The notes beneath the pieces were generated by a model. That model saw only the letters and a list, made by a program, of their open reading frames with translations. It was not told where the DNA came from and searched no databases. This document shows positions 10,912-21,102 of a stretch of DNA of 64,000 nucleotides, in pieces. Within the stretch, counting starts at the first letter, position 1. Every line of letters begins with the position of its first letter. Made by a program: the position numbers and the translations under genes. Source of the stretch: Darksidea phi (taxonomy: Eukaryota > Ascomycota > Dothideomycetes > Pleosporales > Lentitheciaceae); assembly GCA_030770425.1 (NCBI GenBank), contig JASJFT010000005.1, positions 1-64,000 on the forward strand. Direction: 5' to 3'.

Positions 10912-13856
10912 CCCCCTCTCTACAACCTTGCCGTTTGGTTAAACTAGACATGAAACCTCGATCGGGAATAGCGGTTTGGCATGCTGTGATCAATCGGTAA
11001 CGGTGTCGAAGATGTGGTACTGAAGCCATCTTGTTAAGCAGGCCAAGCTATACCAGCACATCGCAGACTGCAACTAACCATAACCGTGGTATCATTGTGC
11101 ATCTCTTATATATGTGCGCGCGGTGGAATTATGCATGCAGCCCGGCCTCGATGATGTAGGTCCGCAGGCCCATGCGACATTATGCGCCGTACGCCGTCAT
11201 GTCACTGTAGCAATCCCTGAAGATGGAAGCAGGCAACCAATCCTGCCTTACGGTATGACCCAAATGTATCCTAGCTAACTTTTGCAACGTCGCGTATCGG
11301 TCTGAGCAATACGGCGGGCGTTGTGCGCTCGCACAGCCGAGGTGGCGGAGGTGAGGCGCAGGACGGACACGATCATAAATAGTACTTTCCACGTGGGCCA
11401 GTAGTTAGCAAGGTCTACGGACCTTTGAATCGAGAGCTCTACGGTTTAGCACTCCCAATTGCCGCAGTAGAAAGAGGTTGTAAACTTGGGAAACAAGGGT
11501 AGGCGTGGTGATGCGGATCGACGATATATTCCGGGAGTGTTTCGGCGGCTCAATCTTCGCTGACGGAGAGTATTAGTAAGCAAGTTCCACGTGATTATGA
11601 CATTTATTCCCATGTAAGTAATCAAGCCTCTGGGGGTAAACTCCCGGATAGAATAAATAAGAGTTCAATTAGAAAGAGCTTGTATCCAAATTCTAGATGG
11701 CAAAAGGCGGCATTAACAACGGCCGTAACGGTCGCTCGCGATGACTGCATACCAAAAATCACTACAGCTTCTATGCGTACGTACACTAAAGAATGAAGCT
11801 TGACTAACGTCAAATTATGATTCGTAAGGGCTCCTCGGAGGCCGAAATTAGCACTGCAAGTCCCATGACCTTCGGCACATCTGTACAGAGATCCTTGTTA
11901 ACACACTCAATATTCTTTGTCATTCGCATACTTCGTCGATGTTATAATAGCAACTAGCTGCATTCACATTATGCCCCCAACAATGAAGTTTTGTTCCTTG
12001 AATAGTGCCCGAAGGCGGCAATCGATAGACTGTGTAACGGGGCACAGTATAGCCTATGCCGGGAGGAAACAGTTCGGCCCTCTCCTCGGACAAACATTTG
12101 GCTCACAGACCTTCTACGCCCACTTCCGAAGTCGGGACCGCTCTGCGTGGGACCAACCGCCAAAACCAATCAAGCGGTACAATCACCCAATAACGATGAG
12201 AGACAGGATGGATCCATACAGAGTGAATAGCTTTAAGGTATTTGATGCGCAAACTTTAGGAAAGGAGTTGTTGATGCAAATATGGCTTTTGTTCATAAGG
12301 CTTTACAAAGCATGGCCGGAAAATTGCTCGGGATTAATAGAAAACATTAGGATGCTCTATTGGTAATTTGACTAGTGCATGTTTAGCAACTTCGGCAGTT
12401 GTATAGGCATCAATCGGACCCTAGGTGGCCACTGATTGACTCCAGCGCAGGAAGTTGGAGTAGAAACGCCGCAGAGCAACGGCTCGGTCCTAGGGCTGGC
12501 CCGCAAGCATTCGATCGCGATGCCTTCCCCGACGAACGCTGTAGCGACTATCCGGACTGGAGTCTCCCGGAGGCGCGTGATGAATAAACATATGATCTGA
12601 GCTGATTGAGAGAGCTGTAGGGTTTCGACTCCCGTCGAGGTTGAATGGCGTGACAGTGACGCATTACTAGTTTTCAATGGGGCTTTTTCGGTCGTAAGTA
12701 ACGAGACATACCGGTGAGGCTGGAAATGAGAATGAGACAGATGTATTAGACTGATCGAGAGATCTGTGGTCTTCGAGTGTCGTTCGGGGAACGATGAGAT
12801 GAATCAGACTATATTGGCATTGTGGTCACACTCAACGGGCCACTGATAGCGATCCAATGAGGGAGGAGGCATAGTATATGAGCTTAGGCACATACCTTTG
12901 ATAAGCTGCTCAAAGGATGCGTTTTGACCAGGCTGACGTCTGGAGAGAGGAAACAAGAGGCGAGAAGGAAGCATGAAGATCGACAACTGAAACCCAGCCG
13001 GAGGAACGGGTATCGGGCTCCACTCGTGCGGGAGTAGTCGCCAAACCAATTCCGGCATACATGTTGAGTTTGTATCCGCCTAATGGCGTAGGTTGAGCTC
13101 GTAGTGGAACCTGCACGTTTGATAATGTAGACGATTCGATATGGATCGTGACAGCGAGTATACTTGCTCGTGATGGACTATAGTCAAACACATATCTTCC
13201 CAAATAGGACGCATTTTCCAATGCTGTGTATCGGGCGATTCAGCTGGCGCATCTGGATCATGGGTGTCGTGTGTGGACGTCTGGGTCAAGGAAGTATCCC
13301 GCACTGACATCCGGCGGATTAGCAAGCGCAAGCGAGTGGCAGCTGATCTGAGTAGCTCCTCAGCCTCAAAGTGTGGCAGTTATCGCAGAGCCGCAGGCCA
13401 CAGGGTCCGTGTCCTTGTCCGGGTCATGCCAAGTGTGTGGCTAGTTAGATGGTCGGACCCGAACCTCCATTACGTTACCGAACCTATTTTGGGCTGCTCC
13501 CAAATATGGGCTTAACGATCCTTCAAGTTGGGCTGTTTAGAATGATAGTGTTTGTGCACGCCGAACGTTGTCTGCTGCGAAAGCAGCGGTGTGGTCTTGA
13601 GGCTGAGCCTACGGTCGGGAGGCGCTAAACTAGCCACTGCACGGCTGTGGCCGGCATCAGCACCAGTGTCAACACCAAGTTTGCGTCATGAACTCTCGCC
13701 ATGCGCGGAAACGTAAAACATCGGAATGCTCACCGCACTGTCCTCTTACCGCGGCGGGTGCGAACTCACCAGCAAAGGTTCATCGCAAGCTGAGTGCTGC
13801 GCGTTCTATTCCACAGGTTCTCTAGTGTGGAGGCAAGAAGTGCGGCTGTCCAGCTT

Positions 13857-14312
13857 TCACCATGGAACTGCACAAACATCCCGCCCAGCAGGCCACAGGA
13901 ATGCCCGTGCAGTCTTGGGATTGAATTTGCCGCGGAGCGAATGATATCTTCCCGACAGTTTCGACATCGTGCTTGTGGCTGACCCCGATACACCAGCCCT
14001 ATCCTCCCCAAGCACTGGAGATCTATCGGACATACCGGCACAACGAGCCACCAGCGAGCCATAGCGGCGTATTCCCCAGTTTGGGTCACTGCGTCTTACC
14101 GGCGTTTGAGACGGGTCGCCCGCACCTGCAGCCAGGCGATTATATAGTCCTTTACTAGTGAGACCTTCAACTCTTAGCGTGCCTTCGACGCACGATGAAG
14201 GTCTAGTATACGACGTCGAGCTGGTATATGCTTTGGTCTTGTCGTCAGATGTCTCGCTTATTTCGTACCATTCTCTTTCTTTCATAGCATTCATTGCCGG
14301 CTTGTCCCCCAA
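13857..14312 (-). CDS. Possible hypothetical ORF (151 aa), unsupported by family
   Basis: An open minus-strand frame from ATG 14312 to a TGA at 13857, with a hydrophilic N-terminus containing EREWYEISETSDDK and a later Gly/Ser/Arg-rich part. No domain was recognised. It lies head-to-head with the gene starting at 14531, so its ATG would share that promoter. It might be exon 1 of a gene running down to about 12.9 kb, but I could not splice it convincingly to the frames there. Could equally be chance. Confidence 0.22.
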   Translation of the reverse strand: MGDKPAMNAMKEREWYEISETSDDKTKAYTSSTSYTRPSSCVEGTLRVEGLTSKGLYNRLAAGAGDPSQTPVRRSDPNWGIRRYGSLVARCAGMSDRSPVLGEDRAGVSGSATSTMSKLSGRYHSLRGKFNPKTARAFLWPAGRDVCAVPW

Positions 14313-14530
14313 TTACCCAGACCCTCGGATGCTCCCATGACATCGTAGCGCCGGAGACCTCGCTCTTTCGGTTCTTCGATCAAAGACACTAATCACAGCT
14401 GCCCGGTCCGTTCGCAAGGCAACGGCTCATCGTCTCTCTAGTCTCACGCTCTAGTTTACTATCAGATCATATTTTGGTCCCAACCTCAACCGTCGGTTCA
14501 TATAAGGGATGCAGGCTTCCCTCTTCACTC

Positions 14531-15640
14531 ATGTATCCATCGAAGCAAGACGAAGCTCCCGTTTCCTCTCCAGAGTCTGCGACTACCACTACTACTTTGT
14601 TTAGTATACCTTCGTCCAATTACCTCACTGTCCCAACCACCAGACCGCTAGGCAGATTTTTTTCTTTACCCGGACCAACTGCTTTCGAAGAGGACGATCT
14701 CGATCTGCTTCTTCAATCATCACCAGCAGCGTCATCGGACCCTGCGCTAGAGATATCTGAGCCATTGAGTAACAACGCCCCTTTTGCACAACAATTCTCA
14801 CGCCTATCTTCAAGGAGATCAAAATCACCTGCTCGAGGAATTTTCGTGTCCACCTACTCGACGAGTTCCGCAGATACCGAACAGAGCGTCTATAGCAATC
14901 CCCCAGCAAGGCGCTACCGCGTCCCTTCCTTTCAGAATATGTCATCTCACAGGATCTCTCCGGTATGTTGTTAGCCTTTCGCACCAAAAACTAGCTAATA
15001 CCTTCCAGGCGGAGAAGGATCAGATGATTTCTGCTTTGCAATCTCATCAAATAAATACCCTGGCGGAACTTCGACGGATCGAGAAAGCGTTCGCATATCT
15101 CGGTTCATCAGATGTTGCTGCCCCGATGACTGCTGCGTGTATGCTGTACCACCGAGTGAACCGAACGTATCGCTTATTCTGGTTAGGGTCATATTACGTC
15201 AACTCTCATTCGCTGCTTACCGAACTACGCGGCCTAACAAAGAACTATCCATTCAGGCAAGTAAAGAACACACCAAAGTTTCTCGCAAAGCACACAAGCT
15301 AATTCGAACATCCGCAGCTCTGAGTGCCTAGAAGAGGCGAAGAGACGTGTGTATTCCGATCCCGAATCCAACTGTAGTTGGAACTTCTGTTGGCTTGTTC
15401 TGAGCAAGGTTAGAAACGAGTAAGCTTGTTCATCTTACACGAGTCTTGCCCTGTCTCTAACCTTATTTAAGCCAACTCATTCCATACTATGCCCATTATC
15501 AAGCATCACTACCCGCCATGTGGGGAGGTCGTTCTCCAACCACCGAAGGCGTCGAGCAATTGAAGGACGCTTTCGTCGCAGAATGGACCTGGGCGATAAA
15601 TCAGATGCTGAGCCACTGGGACCAACCGCCCACCCGCTAA
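14531..15640 (+). CDS. Uncharacterised four-exon protein (316 aa)
   Basis: Reconstructed from splice signals: 14531-14962, 15009-15256, 15318-15419 and 15472-15640, total 951 nt with the frame kept at each joint. The intron 15257-15317 uses a GC donor (AG|gcaagt); no GT donor nearby keeps the frame. The N-terminal 145 residues are Ser/Thr/Pro-rich and probably disordered. From about residue 145 the protein becomes helical-looking: EKDQMISALQSHQINTLAEL, RRIEKAFAYLG, then YRLFWLGSYYVNSHSLLTEL, SSECLEEAKRRVYSD and a C-terminus with VEQLKDAFVAEWTWAINQML. No signal peptide or known domain recognised. The conserved-looking second half suggests a real gene of unknown function. Confidence 0.6.
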
Positions 15641-16187
15641 TCGCGATCTTGCACCATATTCGGACACGTCTAGGACGAAGCAACGACAACCTTTTCCGTT
15701 TCATTTTGCCTCTATTTCCTTTGTTGTTGCTTTCCGTTTTGCTCGACCTGTACGACCTTTACTCTCGAACTTCTCTCTTATTTTTTCTTTGCTTACATAT
15801 TTTCCACCCTCAGATATATGGCCTTAGAGTTCTCTTTTCTTCTTCTTCATCCACACTTGTTGCAATCTTGTCTTTTTGACAACTTCTTTTTTGGTTAAAT
15901 CGCGTCTATTTGTGTTTTTCAATTCTCATTCATGTCCACTGGCTCATCGTCTGGTCAAGTTTCTTTTTCATGGGCATGTGGTGAAGTTTACTGTGGTTCC
16001 GAAATTTCCTAGCGAGCTCTTCTTTGCCAACCTTCGCTTCATCTTAGACAGATCACTTTTCTTTCAATCCAGTTTCAACTTTGCGACTCTTTGGAAGCTA
16101 TACTTCCATTGCTTGATTGGTCATTTCTATACTCATTGCTTTCCACTAACTCTCTGCTTATTGATGAATTTGCCCCAGTATTTTTGG
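15641..16187. other. Convergent 3' intergenic segment
   Basis: About 550 bp between two convergent genes, strongly T- and pyrimidine-rich on the plus strand at 15690-16170. Open frames here are low-complexity. Probably 3' UTR sequence; no gene recognised. Confidence 0.4.
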
Positions 16188-17453
16188 TCACACTATTTGT
16201 GCAGATATTCCTAAACAGAATAGAATTATCCAGATCAAAGTAACAGGCTGGGTGTGCCGAATGCGAGCAGTCGCAGAGGCCGATGATGGTAAGGCGCTCC
16301 CCATCTGATTTGTTTCCTGTCTTCGCTGTCTGTTGCGCCAAGTCAGCAGAGAAATCTTACGATTCGCATTGACAAAAGAACGTACACAACATCTGACATC
16401 TCAAAACACGCAAACTTCTTTCGGTCTCCGTCCTGGATCATCCCATTTGTAAGGACAGCTATATCATTACCAAAGTTCATTATTGGCATGTTGGGAAAGA
16501 ACTTCTTCTTCCGTATCACATATCGTGCTTGCGCATAGAGTGCGTAATTTTCAGCATTATTTGCTGCATCATACGCGTTCTGTGTGGATAGTGTGGCGAG
16601 CAATTTTGCCCGTGTGACGCCGAATGCGTGCTTTAGGATCCGAATATTGTTCGGGCCATTCGTATCGGGATGCGCATCCATGACGCCAGCGAGTACTGAT
16701 GTATTCATTGGGCCTTCGGATATATCGAATGTCCATTCGCTTGTTGCGTTCGGTTGCGTGTTCGCGACTGGCTTGACCACTACGGCTGTACCAATACCAG
16801 AGATATGCATCACCATTCGCGCCCACGCAGTCGCTGTATATCCGTCAACGTTTCTCCTTTTCCAGGATTTTGACCAACTCACCCCGATTATAATAGTTCA
16901 ATAGGTCATTCCTCGTTTGCTCATCGCCTGCCTCATCATCCACCTCTTCGTCCAACGGATTCAAGTCAAAGTACTTTTTGCAGAAGTTGATGTGCGGCTC
17001 GTTCCCAATATTATACACTGTGTGTTTTCCATCTTTCTTATTACCTTCATCACAGATGCTGTTTGGGTCGTCGCATCGTACATGTATATCGGGATTCCTG
17101 GTCGCATCCCCTTCCATATTCCCATACTGCGCTGCTCGCCGCAGATTCCCTTCTATCATGGTTGTGTAGTTTGATATCCGTTCTCGTCGGCCAAAGAATT
17201 CGAGTTCGGGTTCTTGCGTCCAGTCGGGGTTGAGGGCAGCTTGGAAGAGCTTGTTCATCTCGTCGAAGCCTTTTCTTATCGCTTTGAGTTCTTTATCGCC
17301 ACATTCTTCACCACCGGTCAACGCCGCTGCGTATTTGAAATTTGAGTCATTTCTGTCTTCGTCGATAAAGCCTTGAGGTGCAGCGAGGGCATGCGCGATC
17401 AGCGTGGTTGATACGAAAACTGGTAGCGACAGCAGTTTCTGTAGGCTGAACAT
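16188..17453 (-). CDS. Secreted zincin-like (putative peptidase) protein, HExxH not found, likely GPI-anchored
   Basis: Exons 17453-16883, 16833-16361 and 16316-16188, in frame, 390 aa. Residues 1-24 are a signal peptide (MFSLQKLLSLPVFVSTTLIA...). The mature part has spaced cysteines (GGEECGDKE, VRCDDPNSICDEG, INFCKKYF) and a C-terminal YDAANNAENYALYAQARYV segment like the Asp/Asn-rich end of fungal lysine-specific/putative-peptidase metalloproteases. Where such proteins usually carry HExxH (after the first intron) I see MVMHISGI, so the zinc site appears lost. The third exon adds a Ser/Ala linker then a hydrophobic tail (LIWIILFCLGISAQIV), typical of a GPI-attachment signal; this exon rests on splice logic alone. 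The frame is open for 193 codons upstream of the chosen ATG. Confidence 0.65.
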
Positions 17454-19670
17454 CACTCGTATGGCGTAGGCCGTCAATCTACTGAAGATTCTTCGATAAC
17501 TGTGCACAACGGATGAGCGAGTGTTGAGCGCATTCCAGAAACCTCGCAAGTATAAGGTGTCGCACCACATCCATCCATTGCATAATTCCAAGACTGTCTG
17601 ATCTCCGAGACCCGCTTCACAGATCCCTTCAACTGTTCCAGCGCCCTGCAAGGTACTCTCTGGACCCATTAGGGACGGGAAGCAGCTGGGCTTTTTGGAA
17701 ACCCGGAGTTGCTTGGCAGTGATCCGGAACTTGGTGTTATCCTTGTGTTCATCCTGAAATGGCAAGTGGAGGCTTTCCTCGAGCACTTTTGGGTTTGGTA
17801 GGCGACATGGGAAGAGAATTACAGACATGATGCGTTTCAAGTTTGTGAGAGATGGGCATGTGCGGGAGAGACTCTTTTGGGGACATCTGTGCGGGAAATC
17901 AATATTCAAATATTGTTTACCTTCCCTTTTCCGCGTCTTTTTCGTATTGTTTTCGCGATAATTCTCTTTCACAGAGCCATTGTTTCGGCACTGATAGTTG
18001 TATCCGATGTTCTGCGTCTGTGCGCTACGCACTCTGATCCACGTTGTGTCTCAGATCGACAGAGAACGGAGAATCGGTTTCCATCCTTCGGATGAAACGA
18101 GTGATGGAACTTCGCATTTAGCATAGTTCTTGTAAGTTTAACTCGAATGGCTGAACTGATAAAGATGGCGTGCTTATAAGATGCACATTATGTTAGGTAA
18201 GCTTGATTTACTGTAGAACCTCTGTCCATGTTCACCGAAACAATTTTTGGAAAGGCTGCAGTTGCGATACACTAATGATCTAGCCCCTATGGAATTACTG
18301 ACGTCAGGAAGAAGCACGGTAATCGTTTCTAGGTCCTCACCCAGATCAAGGGCGTCTTGCGAACAATTGCAAAAGTACATGTTCATAAGCCTAGAATTCG
18401 AGAAGTTATTGTCGCTTTATCTATGCTGAATGTACGTACTCACTAACCGGCCTGTGGACTCCAATCTCTAATTCATGTTGGAATACCTTTTGAGTTTGTC
18501 AATGTAGAAGGGTTGATATTGACTTTCGCCATGTTGTCTACCGACTGATTCTCTTCTCGCTGATGTTGCTTTTCGTATGGTTGGCATCATGTTCTTAATC
18601 AAGATACACGGCACCTTGGATGGTTATTGCCGCAACATTTGCCTAATTTATACCGATGGCAAAGCGGCAACTCCCTATCCTCTGTTGCATCTTTGAATTC
18701 ATCCGGCCAGATGCTTGTTGGACCGTTGTACTATGTATCAAAGTCATAGGAAGAACTGGTGAAGCTTTAGCCCCTTAAGAGCTCGCCCGAAGCATGGCAT
18801 CGAGTCACTAGGCATGCATATTAAAAAAAGACCGGCGTAGCACCAGATTCCGATATGAAAAACATTGGTTGGTCCAGACGTCCATGTGCTCGCCCACTTA
18901 ACCGCTCGAATGCATCTCCGGCAAAACTTTCGAGCCCACCTTCATCTCAAGCCTTACAAGCGATGCGACGCCGATCGTATCGTTGTATCTACGAATCATC
19001 GATATAAATTTCCACTAAGTCCAGCTCAGCCTCAGAAAAGACGACCTAAAGTCTTGTTGTCGACAAGCTCCACTAGTCATCCGTGGCGCCAACCCTAGTT
19101 TAGAAGGTGATATCGCATTCTTTGCCGAATCCCAGCTTTGGCCACGCGATGAGTAGCGAAGCCGAATTGGGATGCCCTCGGTATCTTTGATTCGCTATGC
19201 TATGGGTAAATTTACGTTGATTGTCGTGGACTACCGCGGATCTAGGAGGAGCTCATTGCGCAATGAGGCCGAGCACGGTTGCGTTACGTCCTCTGCAGGA
19301 TAGCATATTAGGTATATCGCCGCGCTTACTTCCCCGTATTCCTCTGTCTTTCCTTCCGTTTTCTCTATTTGAGCGTACCGTGTGTTGCTGAAAATAACGT
19401 GAAAGAGGCGACGATCACTTCTGGAAAAGTACGTTCTCCCATCAATATCAAAACCTATTTCGCCACTAAGCCAATCCGAGGTTTAAATTCCGACCTTGAA
19501 AGCTTATGAGACAAGCAGGTGCTTACAAAACTCTACGCGTCGAAATCTGTCGTATTGCTATCCTGCGACCCACGCGACAACATTCACTCCCACAACCATC
19601 AGCGACCGCACCATTCCTCGCATCCTCTCCATCGCCCTCTGTACTATAAACTCACCTCCACAGCCCTAAA
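17454..19670. other. Intergenic region
   Basis: About 2.2 kb. The first 579 bp carry the open in-frame extension of the zincin-like gene. The rest is moderately AT-rich with only short frames; no gene, RNA or repeat was recognised. The last 300 bp are C-rich on the plus strand and precede the small membrane protein gene, as expected for a fungal 5' UTR. Confidence 0.4.
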
Positions 19671-19871
19671 ATGACCAAACTCACAACACAAGCCTCGCTA
19701 GGCATCGGAATACCGATGGGCATAATCCTCGTCCTCATCATCGCCGGCATAATCTGGGCAAATTTGACGAAAAGAAGGAAGGCCAATAGGGGGGATGTGG
19801 AACTGGTAGAGGGCGAGGATAAGCCGCAGCCAGCACCCAAGCAGATAAGATGGAACCCTCATGGTGGATGA
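19671..19871 (+). CDS. Small single-pass membrane protein (66 aa)
   Basis: A short intronless ORF, ATG at 19671, stop at 19869-19871. Residues about 10-31 form one strong hydrophobic helix (IGIPMGIILVLIIAGIIWAN) followed at once by TKRRKANR, so the basic side should be cytosolic. The tail is hydrophilic and ends KQIRWNPHGG. The N-terminus before the helix is short and lacks a separate signal peptide. No family recognised. The helix plus positive-inside pattern makes chance unlikely, though an unseen 5' exon encoding an ectodomain cannot be excluded; Gly-rich helices followed by a basic tail are common in fungal single-pass surface proteins. Confidence 0.6.
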   Translation: MTKLTTQASLGIGIPMGIILVLIIAGIIWANLTKRRKANRGDVELVEGEDKPQPAPKQIRWNPHGG

Positions 19872-20252
19872 GATATGATGGATTGGAGGAGCGGCGAAAG
19901 TCTGTGAAAAGCAGGTGAAGAGTGAGGGTGGACAGTTGTATAAAGGGAATCTGAAGTGGAGCCAGGCGTTGTAGGCATTTGATACATCGAGCTCTTGCAG
20001 TTTGCATTTGGGTCCGCCTGTTTCTAGCATGAATTGCTCAGATTCGTCCAGCGGCCTTTTCTTTTTCAATTCAATGCCATCAACATGTGGGCCTGCGCAA
20101 CCGAAAAGAGTTTCCTTCTCCATTTCTCTCACCTCCCCTTTGTTATTCTCATCTTCTCATGCCCGCTTACCTCATCCGGGTTCCTCCCAAAGATATTTAA
20201 GACTACCACCTGCGTGCAATGCTCTTCACCTCACTCTCTGCCCCTCTCTCTT

Positions 20253-20651
20253 CTACCACCGTCTTCCCCTTCTTACCATCCCCTTCTCGTTTCCCCTCCA
20301 CTTTAAGTAACCCAGCATTCCGCTTTGCACCCCTCCCGACGCCTTCCCCCTCTGCCTGCTGCCCATGCCCCCAATTCCAACCGGCGTCGTCAAAATATTG
20401 TGCGCATGCGCTGGTTTCTTGACCATGACCTTTGATGACGAGGATGAAGTGGACGACCGTGAGGGGAACGGTTTGACGGCTGACACAGACGGGGACGACG
20501 AACTGGATGAGGTAGTGGTAATGATGCTAGATGCTAAGGTAGAAGGTTTGGTGATGGTGGGCGTTGTGGAGGAAGACTCATTGGACGATGTCGAGTCTGT
20601 GAAAGAAGATGACAGGGTGCGGAAGAACGCTACGCGGCTGAAGACGGACAT
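20253..20651 (-). CDS. Possible small Ser/Thr-rich protein (132 aa)
   Basis: An open minus-strand frame with ATG at 20651. The N-terminus MSVFSRVAFFRTL resembles a short mitochondrial or signal-like leader. The middle is almost pure Ser/Thr with Pro, and the C-terminus has KKPAHAHNILTTPVGIGGMG then RQRGKASGG. The last part looks more conserved-like than random. The opposite strand is also open (20365-20670) but is simply the Asp/Glu/Val complement of the Ser runs. No domain recognised; could be chance in low-complexity DNA. Confidence 0.38.
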   Translation of the reverse strand: MSVFSRVAFFRTLSSSFTDSTSSNESSSTTPTITKPSTLASSIITTTSSSSSSPSVSAVKPFPSRSSTSSSSSKVMVKKPAHAHNILTTPVGIGGMGSRQRGKASGGVQSGMLGYLKWRGNEKGMVRRGRRW

Positions 20652-21102
20652 CTTCCGTTTGGTGATCTAACTAGGTCTGGATGTCATTAGGACGGACAAG
20701 GGAGTCGGTGCTTTAAATAACATATGAGGTACGTAGGTTCTTTCGGGTCTACAATAGAACTGCGAAGCAGTGTTGTAGGTATAGGCTGCTCAAAGTGCAT
20801 TACTAAAGGTAGTGGTGCGACCGAAAGTCATCCTTGGAACCCTAACCATGGATCGAGGACAAATGGCTTCGACCGTGGAATGATTAAATCAGAAAGCTAT
20901 GCGAAGGAGCCCAAGCTCCCAACAATTTTACTCAACTGCTTTTCTTCCTCCCCGAAAAGTGTTTAGTACTCATTCAACCATGTACACACCAATGATATTT
21001 ACCTAATATATTAATACAAAGTACACAACAACATCAACGGTTCAATCCACTTGTGAATACCTACGGTACCCCAATTCAACGTGTCTCAAAGCCTAGGCTT
21101 TC
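20652..21102. other. Intergenic segment
   Basis: About 450 bp downstream of the AAA ATPase gene (minus strand). AT-rich near 20980-21040, fitting a 3' UTR. No gene recognised. Confidence 0.4.

Larger units (their letters stand above)
9938..14530. other. Gene-poor region with repeat and unresolved ORFs
   Basis: About 4.6 kb without a confidently recognised gene. It contains repeat copy A (10680-10911) and a few moderately long minus-strand frames at 12910-13221, 13080-13331 and 13857-14312. These have no recognisable domains and do not join into a clear gene. Short AT-rich patches occur at 10090-10380 and 11580-11700. It may hold decayed genes or transposon relics. Confidence 0.45.

Noticed and set aside
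10674..11000. Plus-strand ORF of 108 aa over repeat copy A
   Set aside because: The similar frame in copy C diverges in register and neither encodes a known transposase domain, so I treat it as repeat sequence, not a gene.
20365..20670. Plus-strand acidic ORF (101 aa)
   Set aside because: It is the complement of the Ser/Thr-rich runs on the minus strand; the Asp/Glu/Val composition follows from that.
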